DNA of 64,000 nucleotides from Paenibacillus oleatilyticus (GCF_018998565.1 NZ_JAHNZO010000007.1:124001-188000), one strand, 5' to 3'. Numbered from the stretch's first letter, positions 53,371-62,270 are shown. Numbers and translations are program-made. Notes: generated by a model from the letters alone, not told the origin.

Positions 53371-53667
53371 ATAGTTAAATTCAAAAGAAAAAAAACTATT
53401 ATACTTAGTATTATTTTATTCATTATTTTAGTACTCCATGTGACGGGCCCAATTCAACGTGTAACCGCACAGTTAACTTTATCAATTTATATAACTATGA
53501 AGTATAACGAAATGGGATTAAAATATAAAAAAATAGAATATTCCTCACAATTTGGTGATTATATTGTTTCATACGAATCTAAAGAAGGTATTGTGTATAA
53601 TTTCATGGTGACTCCAAAGTTTATGCCAGTTATTATTACGTTTGACCCTATTCATCCAGATGTATAG
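53371..53667 (+). CDS. Small membrane protein, C-terminus apparently lost
   Basis: AAAGGAGG lies nine bases before an ATA at 53371; starting there gives a basic N-terminus, one membrane segment (TIILSIILFIILVLHV) and an extracytoplasmic beta-rich part (YKKIEYSSQFGDYIVSYESK). The only standard start in the frame is a TTG at 53314, upstream of the RBS. The frame stops after FDPIHPDV. The sequence at 53889 continues GVFNSKLYKDKKGEVRII in a form that would follow naturally after HPD, so the gene seems interrupted. Resembles small Bacillus DUF3139-like exported proteins only loosely. Confidence 0.55.
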   Translation: MVKFKRKKTIILSIILFIILVLHVTGPIQRVTAQLTLSIYITMKYNEMGLKYKKIEYSSQFGDYIVSYESKEGIVYNFMVTPKFMPVIITFDPIHPDV

Positions 53668-53888
53668 AAGGTATGACCATCAAGTTCTACAGCAAGTCAA
53701 AGCGATTTTGATTTCGTGGAACAATGCAAAAAACGGCTCTTGTCCGCATCTTTGCGGCAAGGAGCGATCTTTATTTTTCTCCGGATTTCTCCAAATAGTT
53801 TATACAGATGTCCCCCGTTTATGAGGGAAGGAGGGGCGACGAGCTGCCGGCATGTACGGTGAAAATGGAAGGAGGAATCCACCCGACG
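53662..53888. mobile_element. Putative 227-bp insertion (element or intron fragment)
   Basis: Removing these bases rejoins GAT to GGC in frame and restores one continuous small protein. The inserted piece is more G+C-rich than its surroundings, has a hairpin at 53736-53765, and ends with a GTACGGTG-containing segment reminiscent of group II intron 3' regions. No reverse transcriptase is present. The identity is uncertain. Confidence 0.35.
53736..53776 (+). terminator. Terminator-like hairpin
   Basis: GCTC-TTG-CCGCA pairs with TGCGG-CAA-GAGC with single-base bulges, followed by TTTATTTTT. Confidence 0.5.
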
Positions 53889-53972
53889 GGCGTCTTTAAC
53901 TCAAAATTATATAAAGATAAAAAAGGGGAAGTTCGTATTATAGAGTTTACCCAAAATATCAATGGTCACTAA
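53865..53972 (+). pseudogene. 3' fragment of the split small gene
   Basis: The frame encodes TGVFNSKLYKDKKGEVRIIE and ends FTQNINGH. It has the same A+T-rich codon use as the upstream small gene and would complete it. No convincing RBS of its own is visible. Confidence 0.4.
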
Positions 53973-54251
53973 TATGATAATTTACTCTGTCGACCGCTCG
54001 CAAGCATAACCCGATTTACCCCCTGTATCGTACGAAAAAACCACAATCTGAGGGTGTTTTTTTATTTTTTAGTCGAAAAAAAGGGATATCTCTCGCCTGT
54101 CGTAATTAGTAGAAGGATTATTTGAAGCGAGCGGAAGCTGGACAAGCAGAGCGATGCCAGCTATACTAATACCTAGAATTACGATACATAGATTTACGAT
54201 GCTTAAAAATTCGAATGACAGCATAGGCTTGGAAAGGAGGCGCGCCCTGCC

Positions 54252-54584
54252 ATGAAGCTCAGCAAGGAGCTGCTGAAAGGAAGCACCGGGACGATGATTC
54301 TTACGCTGCTCGGGCGGCGCAATATGTACGGGTACGAGCTGATCAAGGAGCTGGAGAAGAGCTCGGGCGGAATATTTTCGCTGAAGGAAGGGACGCTGTA
54401 TCCGATTCTGCACGGCATGGAGGCGGAGCGCTGGGTCGAGGCGTACTGGGAAGAGGCGCAAGGACGGCAGCGCAAATACTACCGCATCACCGAGGCCGGC
54501 AAGCGGCATCTTCAGGAGAAAACGGCGGAGTGGAAGCAGTTCCGCGACGCGGTCGATCTCGTTTTGGGGGAGGGAAAAGCATGA
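54252..54584 (+). CDS. PadR-family transcriptional regulator
   Basis: 110 residues, typical of the short PadR subgroup. The winged helix is clear: GSTGTMILTLLGRRNMYGYE, then SGGIFSLKEGTLYPILHGME and a wing GRQRKYYRITEAGKRHL. Such repressors usually control the membrane gene beside them; here the next gene overlaps by four bases (ATGA). AAAGGAGG lies some 11 bases before the ATG. Confidence 0.92.
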   Translation: MKLSKELLKGSTGTMILTLLGRRNMYGYELIKELEKSSGGIFSLKEGTLYPILHGMEAERWVEAYWEEAQGRQRKYYRITEAGKRHLQEKTAEWKQFRDAVDLVLGEGKA

Positions 54585-55897
54585 TCCGCGAGCACGAGAA
54601 CGTGCGGGATTATTTGAGCAGCGTTTGCTCGCAGATACGGGCAAGGGAGCTGCATAAGGACATCCGGCGGGAGCTGGAAAGCCACTTGGAGGAGCTGGTA
54701 CTCGACAAGGAAGCGGAAGGCGCGAGCCGGGAGGAAGCGGTCGCCTGGGCGATCCGACAGATGGGCGACCCGGTAGCGGTCGGCAGGGAATTGCATCGCA
54801 TTCACAAGCCGCGGATACATTGGGGCTTGCTGCTCGGTTTGATCGCGTTTCTGGGGCTTGGCGTCTTCGCGATGTACAGCATCGAGTCCAGCTATGCGGC
54901 GATGCACCCTAATGTGTATGGCGATTATTTCTCAACTCGTAAATTGCGATTCATTGCACTAGGATTGCCGGTTTTGCTGGTATTTTATTTTATGGATTAC
55001 CGGAAGCTGAAGGCCTGGTCGCTCTTTATGTATGGTGCAGCTGCCTTCGGCATGATTTACGTAATACTGTTCGGAAACCAGGTGAACGGGGCGAGAAGTT
55101 ATCTGTCTATTTGGAGATTTTCAATAGATTTGACAACCGTTACTTCTTATTTATTCATCGCTGCGGCGGCTGGCTTGCTTCTCGATTGGCGGGGGCAGAA
55201 GCGTCATTTTTGGCTGAAATCGATGCTTGCTTTTGTTATCGTACCGGTCATGTTCTATATTATGGTGCCTTCGTTACCGACGCTTCTATTTTATCTGGTA
55301 AGCTACGGGATATTATGTGGGGTCGTTACCCGTAAATGGTGGCTTGCGCTGCTGCAAACAGGAGGAACACTGCTTCTTCTGGGTGGAGCGTTCTTGATCC
55401 GGTATTACTTGAGTCAGCGAGTGTTAGCCTTTCTTAATCCCGACAGAGATCCTTCGGGTGCGGGGTATATGTATATCCAAATGAAAGAGGCTCTGAGCAG
55501 CGCCGGCTGGTGGGGCCACGGATTCGGGGCGGTCAATCCGAAGCTGCCCTATGTACATAGTGAACTGATTTTCACTTATCTTGTCTACAGCTTCGGTTGG
55601 GGCGTCGGTATTGCGGTTGCAGTCGCCGCCGTATATTTCGTAGCCCGGCTGCTCCATTCGATGGGTCAGGTCCGCGAGACATACGGCAAAATGCTGATCG
55701 TGGCCGCCACTTCCATCATCGGGGCGCAATTCGGCTACTGCATCGGCATGTCGCTAGGCCTGCTGCCGATTACCTCGGTTGTCCTTCCGTTTGTCAGCTA
55801 TGGCGGCACCCATACGCTGGTCGAGATGGCCGTCGTCGGCCTCGTTCTCGGCGTTTACCGGCGGAAGGACATGATCCGCCTCGGCAGGACCTTTTGA
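54581..55897 (+). CDS. RodA/FtsW-like (SEDS) protein with N-terminal signalling domain
   Basis: 438 residues starting in an ATGA overlap with the PadR gene. Residues 1-80 are helical (ARELHKDIRRELESHLEELV and AVAWAIRQMGDPVAVGRELH), like the HAAS/permease-prefix domain of PadR-linked membrane proteins. About ten membrane segments follow with SEDS-like motifs: NGARSYLSI, NPDRDPSGAGYMYIQMKEAL and GWWGHGFG. True RodA/FtsW have an essential Asp in the loop L-P-x-x-H-T-D-F-I-F; here it reads LPYVHSELIF, with Glu at residue 328. Either activity tolerates Glu, or this is a non-polymerising relative. It is probably a PadR-regulated envelope protein. Confidence 0.85.
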   Translation: MIREHENVRDYLSSVCSQIRARELHKDIRRELESHLEELVLDKEAEGASREEAVAWAIRQMGDPVAVGRELHRIHKPRIHWGLLLGLIAFLGLGVFAMYSIESSYAAMHPNVYGDYFSTRKLRFIALGLPVLLVFYFMDYRKLKAWSLFMYGAAAFGMIYVILFGNQVNGARSYLSIWRFSIDLTTVTSYLFIAAAAGLLLDWRGQKRHFWLKSMLAFVIVPVMFYIMVPSLPTLLFYLVSYGILCGVVTRKWWLALLQTGGTLLLLGGAFLIRYYLSQRVLAFLNPDRDPSGAGYMYIQMKEALSSAGWWGHGFGAVNPKLPYVHSELIFTYLVYSFGWGVGIAVAVAAVYFVARLLHSMGQVRETYGKMLIVAATSIIGAQFGYCIGMSLGLLPITSVVLPFVSYGGTHTLVEMAVVGLVLGVYRRKDMIRLGRTF

Positions 55898-55901
55898 CGG
55901 C

Positions 55902-55950
55902 AAAAAAGACGCCAGTCGCACCCCGCACAGCGGGACGATGGCGTCTTTTC
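55902..55950. terminator. Bidirectional terminator
   Basis: AAAAGACGCCA-TCG-CCC pairs with GGG-CGA-TGGCGTCTTTT between converging genes. Confidence 0.88.
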
Positions 55951-55956
55951 GCATAT

Positions 55957-56901
55957 CTAAGCGGCTACGTCCCGCTTGCCGAAGATGAAGAACGACAGCG
56001 CCATAAACAGCGCAAAATAAGCGAGCAGCATCGTAACGGAGAAGCCGAGGGTCATCCCTTCGATCAGCGGATTCCCTCTCAGATATTGCGTCAGATCAAG
56101 GTGGGCGAACAGCACATACTTGACCCATGGGTATTCGCGAAGCCCGTGCACGATGCTCGTTCCGACAAAGAGCAGGGCAATGGAGCCACCGATGGCGAAG
56201 GAGCTCGACCGGAACACGGTGGAGATCATAAACCCGAACGTCGCCATCATCACGAGGGAAACGCTGTTCAGCGCATACGTTTGAAGCAGGGAACCGACCA
56301 TGCTATGCTCGACAACGATGCCGTCTCTTACGTCGAGACCGGGCTGATGAAGCGCGCCGAGTCCGTAGAAGCCGATGCCGAGAAGCCAGCTTGCGGCGAA
56401 AACGGTAACCATAAGAAATAAAGCAAATCCGAGGGAGGCGATATATTTGCTCAGCAGTACCTTCCACCGTTTGGCCGGCCGGATCAGGATGAGCTTGATC
56501 GTACCTCCCGAAAACTCCCCGGCGACGTTGTCTGCCGCGACGACGATTGTGAAGATCGTGATCAGCGTGATCAAGCTTGTTCCCAGCGTGACGGGAGTCC
56601 ACAGGCTGCGTTCGTTGACGGGAATGTTGTGCTCGATGGCATACCGGTCGCGGAGAATGCTTTCCTGAAGACGCTGCTTCTGTCCTTCCCCCATCCGCGC
56701 GTCGCTCATCATCTGCTCTGTCTGCTGAATGTTTGCTGCGAGCCGGGTTTTCCAGTCCCGTTGATCAAGCGGCTTATCCATAAATTGGACGGTGGACAGG
56801 AGCGTCATAAATACGATCAAGCTCGCGGCCATCACCCAGGTTCGCCATCGGCGGAAAATTTTCATCGATTCGTTCTGCACCAAAGGCATCAGCCTAAGCA
56901 T
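55957..56901 (-). CDS. ABC-2 type transporter permease
   Basis: 314 residues with six membrane segments and a large extracytoplasmic loop after the first (about 40-105). ADNVAGEFSGGTIKLILIRP is the usual start of segment 2 in BcrB/NosY-like permeases for antibiotics or lipids. It overlaps the ATPase gene by eight bases and forms an exporter with it. Confidence 0.9.
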   Translation of the reverse strand: MLRLMPLVQNESMKIFRRWRTWVMAASLIVFMTLLSTVQFMDKPLDQRDWKTRLAANIQQTEQMMSDARMGEGQKQRLQESILRDRYAIEHNIPVNERSLWTPVTLGTSLITLITIFTIVVAADNVAGEFSGGTIKLILIRPAKRWKVLLSKYIASLGFALFLMVTVFAASWLLGIGFYGLGALHQPGLDVRDGIVVEHSMVGSLLQTYALNSVSLVMMATFGFMISTVFRSSSFAIGGSIALLFVGTSIVHGLREYPWVKYVLFAHLDLTQYLRGNPLIEGMTLGFSVTMLLAYFALFMALSFFIFGKRDVAA

Positions 56902-57919
56902 GCCGCTCCCCTCCCGTCAACTCCAAAAATTGTTCTTCCAACGTCCGGCCCGAACTGCGGATGCCGTAAACTTCGATGCCGGCTTGCACCAGCGTGCGCA
57001 CAGCGGAAGGGATGCCCCGTCTAGCGAGCCTGCCTTCGACGGCGCCTTCGGGCGTCCCACCGGGTTCCGGACCGGTACACTGGAAGGCTGCCTCTGGATA
57101 CGAAGAGGCGAGCAGCAACTGCGCGCTTGCCGGTTCGTTTACCTCGAAGACGACGCGGAGCTTGGCGTCCGAGGGCCCGGCGGCCAGCTCCCGTACCGGA
57201 CGAACGTCGATCAACTCGCCTTGGCGGATGATGGCGACCCGGTCGCACATGAGCTCCATCTCGGACAGCAGGTGGCTGGAAACGATAATCGCCAGTCCTT
57301 CCGTCCGGGCCAGCTGCCGCAAATAATCGCGCAGCTCCCGAATACCGGCAGGGTCCAGGCCGTTGGTCGGCTCGTCGAGGATCAGTACCTTCGGACGGTG
57401 CAGCAGCGCTTGCGCGACGCCCAGCCTTTGGCGCATCCCGAGAGAGTAGGTGCGGACCTTATCGCGAATCCGCTCCTTCAAGCCGACCAGCTCGGTGACC
57501 TCGTCGATTCTGGCTTTCGTCACGCCCTCGTGCATCCTCGCAAAATGCAGCAAATTGTGGTAGCCGGACAAATACTTGTACATCTCCGGATTTTCGACAA
57601 TAGCCCCGACGCGCTTCATGGCGTCTTCAAACTGCCGCTTGACGCTGAGGCCGTCGATCAGCACTTCCCCGCCCGACATACCGATGAGACCGACGATCAT
57701 GCGGATGGTCGTCGTTTTCCCTGCGCCGTTCGGGCCGAGAAGACCGAATATTTCGCCGGCCCGCACCTCCAGATCGAGCCGGTTGACGATCGCCTTTCCC
57801 CGGATCGTTTTCGTAAGCCCGCGAATCTGCACTACGGGCGGCTGGTTCCTCCATGCCCCGGAACCCGTTTGTTCCATCGGGCGCTTTTTTTCTATAGCAT
57901 GCTCTGCCTGCCTGTTCAA
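56894..57919 (-). CDS. ABC transporter ATP-binding protein, BcrA-like
   Basis: 341 residues starting at a TTG nine bases after GGAGG. Walker A GPNGAGKTT, the signature YSLGMRQRLGVA, Walker B ILDEPTNGLDP and the H-loop SSHLLSEM are intact. A C-terminal domain of about 100 residues follows, as in bacitracin-type exporters (BcrA). With the permease it probably pumps a peptide antibiotic or lipid. Direct repeats upstream suggest control by a response regulator encoded elsewhere. Confidence 0.92.
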   Translation of the reverse strand: MNRQAEHAIEKKRPMEQTGSGAWRNQPPVVQIRGLTKTIRGKAIVNRLDLEVRAGEIFGLLGPNGAGKTTTIRMIVGLIGMSGGEVLIDGLSVKRQFEDAMKRVGAIVENPEMYKYLSGYHNLLHFARMHEGVTKARIDEVTELVGLKERIRDKVRTYSLGMRQRLGVAQALLHRPKVLILDEPTNGLDPAGIRELRDYLRQLARTEGLAIIVSSHLLSEMELMCDRVAIIRQGELIDVRPVRELAAGPSDAKLRVVFEVNEPASAQLLLASSYPEAAFQCTGPEPGGTPEGAVEGRLARRGIPSAVRTLVQAGIEVYGIRSSGRTLEEQFLELTGGERHA

Positions 57920-57971
57920 ACCATATCCCCTCCGTACGATATCCTTCCGATCGAACCCCAGTATAGCCGGG

Positions 57972-58014
57972 ACATCTTAATAATGAGCGGAGGAAATTCT
58001 TAACAACATCTTAA
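57972..58014. promoter_or_regulatory. Direct repeats upstream of the ABC exporter
   Basis: ACATCTTAA occurs at 57972 and 58006, with a related ATTCTTAAC at 57996. The last two copies are 11 bases apart, one helical turn, typical of OmpR-type regulator binding sites. Confidence 0.35.
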
Positions 58015-58118
58015 ATTCAGGAACACTGGCAAAAGGGGGGCGCAACGACGAAGAGGACCGGAGCGGCCCCCGGTCCTTACCAAGCTATATCATGATTAAT
58101 TGTATACATGTATCGGAA

Positions 58119-58214
58119 TCAGAGCGGCTGCACATGCTGGTAGGTCACAATCAGAGCGAACGTGAGCAGCAGACTTAAGAGCGCATACTTCAGTTGCTTC
58201 AGTGTGAAATTCAT
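58119..58214 (-). CDS. 31-residue membrane peptide
   Basis: A perfect GGGAGG lies seven bases before the ATG at 58214. The product, from MNFTLKQLKYA to the end QHVQPL, has one hydrophobic segment (LLSLLLTFALIVTY) after two lysines. It lies upstream of the ABC exporter on the same strand. Too short for standard gene finding. A role as a small regulator or toxin-like peptide is unproven. Confidence 0.5.
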   Translation of the reverse strand: MNFTLKQLKYALLSLLLTFALIVTYQHVQPL

Positions 58215-58486
58215 GAGCTTCCCTCCCTTTCCTAGCCTGTGAGATTCATTGTAGCGCAGGACAATAGGTCTTGGTGTTAAGATTTTGTAACGGCGCGTCT
58301 AGCGGTCCCTTAGCCATCGGGCCGTAGATAGTCGTCATTACCCGTCCGATTGTCTGTCTGAATCATAAGGCAAGGTGAATAGTTAAGTAATTTAATTATC
58401 AGCTATTCATCATCCAATTGCAATTGAAGTAAATGGAAGAAAAGGAGACGATAGCATTGTAGACGAGAGAGAAGGAGAGAGGGAGC

Positions 58487-59173
58487 ATGGGCTCGAGAAT
58501 CATGCATTACTGCATAGGCCATCGGATTGCACAAAAGCTTTCCATCGAAGACCACAGCGATTTTTTGCTTGGCGGGCTTGCGCCGGACGGTCTTCATGAA
58601 ATGAACCATACCAAAGAGGTTACCCACTTTGTCGAAAGGGAGCCAACGGGGAGACGTCGCATTAATTACCTGAGGTTTGTTGAAAAGTACAAAGAGCGGA
58701 TACGGGAGCCTTTTTACTTGGGCTATTTATGTCATTTGATTGCGGATGAAGTGTGGTCGGCGGATATGTATTTTCAAAAAGTGCGGTCATTGTCGGCAGA
58801 GGAACGGAGCGAGGTGCGGAACATGAGCTACAGAGACTTTCGGAGACTTAACGGTGTCATTATTGCGCGATATGGGCTGCAGCGGAACCCGCATCCGATT
58901 CCCGAAGTGATCATGGACGAAATCAGTGCGGAATCCGTTGCGTCATTGCTGGACGATTTGGATAAAGATTTCGATTATGACGAAACGGCGGCGCATGAGC
59001 CACTGGAGTTTCTGCGGCACGACGAGGTTTTTCACTATATCGAAGCATCGGTCAACCGGTGTATGGCCTTCCTGCTGAAGCACGTGATGGAGCCCCAAAT
59101 TGGCGAGCTTCGGCCGGCCGCTAGCCCGAATCCCGCGGCAGACTGTTCCGGCTGCGGAAAGCTGTCGGACTAA
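58487..59173 (+). CDS. Zinc-dependent phospholipase C-like protein
   Basis: 228 residues; AAGGAG nine bases upstream. GSRIMHYCIGHRIA, FLLGGLAPDG, KEVTHF and YLGYLCHLIADEVW supply the His and Asp residues of the Zn_dep_PLPC fold. There is no signal peptide, so it probably works in the cytoplasm on an unknown phosphoester. Its 3' end overlaps the convergent AraC-type gene by 53 bases. The tail has CSGC, of unknown meaning. Confidence 0.8.
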   Translation: MGSRIMHYCIGHRIAQKLSIEDHSDFLLGGLAPDGLHEMNHTKEVTHFVEREPTGRRRINYLRFVEKYKERIREPFYLGYLCHLIADEVWSADMYFQKVRSLSAEERSEVRNMSYRDFRRLNGVIIARYGLQRNPHPIPEVIMDEISAESVASLLDDLDKDFDYDETAAHEPLEFLRHDEVFHYIEASVNRCMAFLLKHVMEPQIGELRPAASPNPAADCSGCGKLSD

Positions 59174-59984
59174 TCCCATAAAAGGAGGCAAACTGCTTGG
59201 AAAAATAATGGATCGAATCGTAGCCGAGGTTGTCCGAAATGGATGTGACCGACTGCCGGCTTTCCAGCAGCAAATTGGCCGCTTTTTTCATTTTCATCCG
59301 AAGCAGGTAATCCTTCGGGGTCATGCCGGTTTCCTGCTTGAACAGCTTATAAAAGTAGGACTTTTTCAGCCGGCATTTGCGGCACCAATCTTCGAACGAG
59401 TAGCGGCGCTCCGGATGGCGCTCCATCTCCTCCATAATTTGCAGGATACGGTAATCGTTCGGTGCGGCGCTTTTGATGCTGTTGTACCAGCGCAGCAGAA
59501 ACGCGCGCATCAGCGATCCCGTGATCGCTTCCGCATAAAAAGGGGCGTCCTCCGATCTGGCGATTTGCACAAACAGTTCAATCAGGTGCGGGTGGGGGCT
59601 CAGCGACATTTTGGTCGGAAACTTGTCCAGTTCGGGGCAGGCTTCCTGCCGAGTCAACATCGACCGGTTGGGCGGATCGGGATAAAAGGCAAAGCGCGGC
59701 TCCGGAACCGGATGCCGCCCCCATAAATCGCAGTAAATGTTATAGGAATCGAGCGGAAAGCCGGGCTTATGATGAAACGAATGCACCTGTCCCGGGCGGA
59801 TGAAGATCAGGGTGCCTTTTTCCACGGAATACATGATGTTGTCCACGATGACATCTCCGCGGCCGTCCAGAAACAGGTGATAAGCGAACGTATAGCCGAC
59901 TCTTGTTCCTTCATGCTCGCCGCCGTTATACGTATAAGGAGCCGCCGAACGCACAAACGGAGCGATGTCTGCCAAATCCTTCAT
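59121..59984 (-). CDS. AraC-family transcriptional regulator
   Basis: 287 residues. A cupin-type N-terminal domain (YSVEKGTLIFIRPGQVHSF) precedes two helix-turn-helix units: FEDWCRKCRLKKSYFYKLFK and VTSISDNLGYDSIHYFSKQF, ending with the signature YGISPTAFR. It diverges from the glycoside hydrolase at 60210 with 225 bases between and probably controls it. Confidence 0.92.
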   Translation of the reverse strand: MKDLADIAPFVRSAAPYTYNGGEHEGTRVGYTFAYHLFLDGRGDVIVDNIMYSVEKGTLIFIRPGQVHSFHHKPGFPLDSYNIYCDLWGRHPVPEPRFAFYPDPPNRSMLTRQEACPELDKFPTKMSLSPHPHLIELFVQIARSEDAPFYAEAITGSLMRAFLLRWYNSIKSAAPNDYRILQIMEEMERHPERRYSFEDWCRKCRLKKSYFYKLFKQETGMTPKDYLLRMKMKKAANLLLESRQSVTSISDNLGYDSIHYFSKQFASFYGISPTAFRSRNSLPRDSG

Positions 59985-60209
59985 CTCGGGTTCCTCCGGG
60001 CGTCAGGTTCTCGCGAATAGCGGAATTTTGTACAAATCGATGGAAGGCCTTTCAAATACATTCCCAACGTCCTAATGATACAATAACCCCGACAAAAGAA
60101 AAAGCGCAGGAGGCTGGAAGGCGATGGAACACGCCGACTAGACCACCCGATGAATAAAGCCGCACAGCGGCTTAACTCACCTATACCAAGAAAGCGAGGT
60201 CGCCAAACG

Positions 60210-62186
60210 ATGCGATTCCGACAAGTACACTTAGATTTCCACACCTCTGAAATGATCCCGCATATCGGGCGGAAGTTCTCCAAGCCGCAGTTCCAGGAAA
60301 TGCTCAAGCGGGGGCACGTCGACTCGATTACCGTGTTCGCAAAATGCCACCACGGCTGGGCGTATTTTCCTTCCGAGACGAACGAGATTCACCCGCATCT
60401 CGACTTCGACCTGCTCGGCGCGCAGATCGAAGCGGCGCACGAGATCGGCGTGAAGACGCCAGTCTACTTGTCGGTCGGCTTCGACGAGAAGCTGGCGCGC
60501 GTCCATCCCGAGTGGCTGATGCGGGACGAGAACGACCAGACGAACTGGGTCAAAGGGTTCATGACGCCGGGGTATCACCAGTTTTGCTTGAATTCGCCTT
60601 ATCTCGATCTGATGATCGGCCAGGTGGAGGAGGTCGTACGCAAGTACGATGCCGACGGGATTTTCCTCGACATCGTCGGCGTCCGCACCTGCTACTGTCA
60701 TACCTGCGTAGCCATGCTGCGTCGGGAAGGAAAAGACCCCCGTGAGAAGCGGCACGTTGTCGAGCAAGGCGAGCGGATTTATGCGAATTACACGCAGCGG
60801 ATTCGCGAAGCGATCCATGCGATCAAGCCGGAGATGCCGATATTCCATAACGCGGGGCATATCTCGCAGGGACGCCGGGACTTGGCGGCGATGAATACGC
60901 ATTTGGAGCTGGAATCGCTGCCGACCGGCGGCTGGGGCTACGATCATTTCCCGCTGTCGGCACGCTACGTGCAGCTCCTCGGGATGGATTTCCTCGGCAT
61001 GACCGGCAAATTCCACACGTTCTGGGGCGAATTCGGCGGCTACAAGCATCCGAATGCGCTGCGCTACGAAACGGCGCTCAGCTTGGCGAACGGGGCTCGC
61101 TGCTCCATCGGCGATCAATTGCATCCCGAAGGGCTGATGGACCCGGCCACTTACGAGCTGATCGGCCAAGCGTATGCCGAGGTCGAGCGGAAGGAAGCGT
61201 GGTGCGCGGACACGACGGCGATCGCGGATATCGGGCTGCTGTCCGTCGAATCGGTCGGCGTGGACAAGATGGGCGGCGCAATGTTCACGGGCAATTCCGA
61301 TGCCGGGGCGGTACGGATGCTGCTAGAAGGCAAATTTTTGTTCGACGTGATCGATCCGGACGCTGATTTCGACCAATACAAAGTCATTATACTGCCGGAT
61401 TACGTGCTGATCTCGGACCGGCTGCGCGTGAAGCTGGAGCAATTTCTCCGGCAGGGCGGGAAGCTGCTCGCTTCGGGCAAGTCCGGCCTGGATGCGGAGG
61501 AGCGCGATTTCGCCATCGATTTCGGCGTGCGGCGGGTCGGCGAGAATCCGTTCAAGCCGGATTATTTCCGCCCGAAGTTTCCGCTGCGCAGCCTTGGCGA
61601 AGCGTCGTTCGTCATGTACGCTGCGGGGCAGAAGATCGCATTGGACGGCGGAACCGAGCTGGGGCGGCGCGAAGATCCTTATTTTAACCGGGAAGTATTT
61701 ACGTTCTCGTCGCATCAGCATACGCCCAGCTCGATGAACGACGGCGGCCCGGGAATGGTGGAAGGCGCCAGCGGCATTTACATCGCTTGGAGCGTCTTCG
61801 AGGACTATGCGACGAAGGGCAGCCTGTTCCTGAAAGAAATCGTGCTCTACGCGCTGGACCGGCTGCTGCCGGACAAGACGCTGACAACGAGCCTGCCCGC
61901 CCAGGGGATCGTTACGCTGCAGGAGCAGCAGGTCGAGCGCCGTCTCGTGAACCATCTGCTGTACGCGGTGCCGGTCAAGCGCGGGGACGGCGTCGAGATC
62001 ATCGAGGACATCGTTCCGCTTTATAACGTCGATGTGAAGCTGCGTTTGCCGGGACGGCGGGTGAAGGGCGTGTATCTGGCCCCGCAAGGGACGCCGCTCG
62101 ATTACAGACCGGGCGCCGAAGGCATCGAGTATACGCTGCCCGAGCTCGAATGCCATCAGATGGTCGTCATCGATCTGCAAGACTAA
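60210..62186 (+). CDS. Glycoside hydrolase-like protein (GHL6 type with trimerisation domain)
   Basis: 658 residues from the ATG at 60210 (GAGG ten bases upstream). The N-terminal TIM barrel has KCHHGWAYFPS, YLSVGFDEKLARVHPEWLM and the DGIFLDIVG strand, with candidate acid residues. The middle part (IILPDYVLISDRLRVKLEQF then LRQGGKLLASGKSG) is a class-I amidotransferase-like beta-galactosidase trimerisation domain, and a beta-domain ends it. No signal peptide, so it acts on imported oligosaccharide. Substrate unknown: possibly fucosides or galactosides. It is flanked by an AraC regulator and a YesM-type kinase, a common sugar-use layout. Confidence 0.82.
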   Translation: MRFRQVHLDFHTSEMIPHIGRKFSKPQFQEMLKRGHVDSITVFAKCHHGWAYFPSETNEIHPHLDFDLLGAQIEAAHEIGVKTPVYLSVGFDEKLARVHPEWLMRDENDQTNWVKGFMTPGYHQFCLNSPYLDLMIGQVEEVVRKYDADGIFLDIVGVRTCYCHTCVAMLRREGKDPREKRHVVEQGERIYANYTQRIREAIHAIKPEMPIFHNAGHISQGRRDLAAMNTHLELESLPTGGWGYDHFPLSARYVQLLGMDFLGMTGKFHTFWGEFGGYKHPNALRYETALSLANGARCSIGDQLHPEGLMDPATYELIGQAYAEVERKEAWCADTTAIADIGLLSVESVGVDKMGGAMFTGNSDAGAVRMLLEGKFLFDVIDPDADFDQYKVIILPDYVLISDRLRVKLEQFLRQGGKLLASGKSGLDAEERDFAIDFGVRRVGENPFKPDYFRPKFPLRSLGEASFVMYAAGQKIALDGGTELGRREDPYFNREVFTFSSHQHTPSSMNDGGPGMVEGASGIYIAWSVFEDYATKGSLFLKEIVLYALDRLLPDKTLTTSLPAQGIVTLQEQQVERRLVNHLLYAVPVKRGDGVEIIEDIVPLYNVDVKLRLPGRRVKGVYLAPQGTPLDYRPGAEGIEYTLPELECHQMVVIDLQD

Positions 62187-62211
62187 GACAACTTCAAGGT
62201 TTTACCAATTC

Positions 62212-62240
62212 CGGAGGTGTTCCAATGCACCTCCGTTTTG
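62212..62240 (+). terminator. Terminator of the glycoside hydrolase gene
   Basis: CGGAGGTG pairs with CACCTCCG across an eight-base loop, followed by TTTTG. Confidence 0.8.
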
Positions 62241-62243
62241 TCC

Positions 62244-62270
62244 TATAATGAAACTCTGATAGCGCTTACT
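62244..62270 (+). promoter_or_regulatory. Promoter -10 and cre site of the kinase gene
   Basis: A perfect TATAAT lies at 62244-62249. TGATAGCGCTTACT at 62257-62270 fits the cre consensus at 13 of 14 places and covers the expected transcription start, so CcpA would repress the gene when glucose is present. Confidence 0.6.

Larger units (their letters stand above)
52020..54000. other. AT-rich island, probably acquired
   Basis: Base composition drops sharply from G+C-rich to A+T-rich at about 52020 and returns near 54200. Codon use in the two genes inside favours A/T-ending codons, unlike all neighbours. It holds a frame-disturbed amidase gene, a split small gene and a possible intron or element fragment. 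No integrase or tRNA is seen. Confidence 0.65.

Noticed and set aside
54069..54644. A 191-residue minus-strand open frame
   Set aside because: Antisense of the PadR gene, without RBS or domain.
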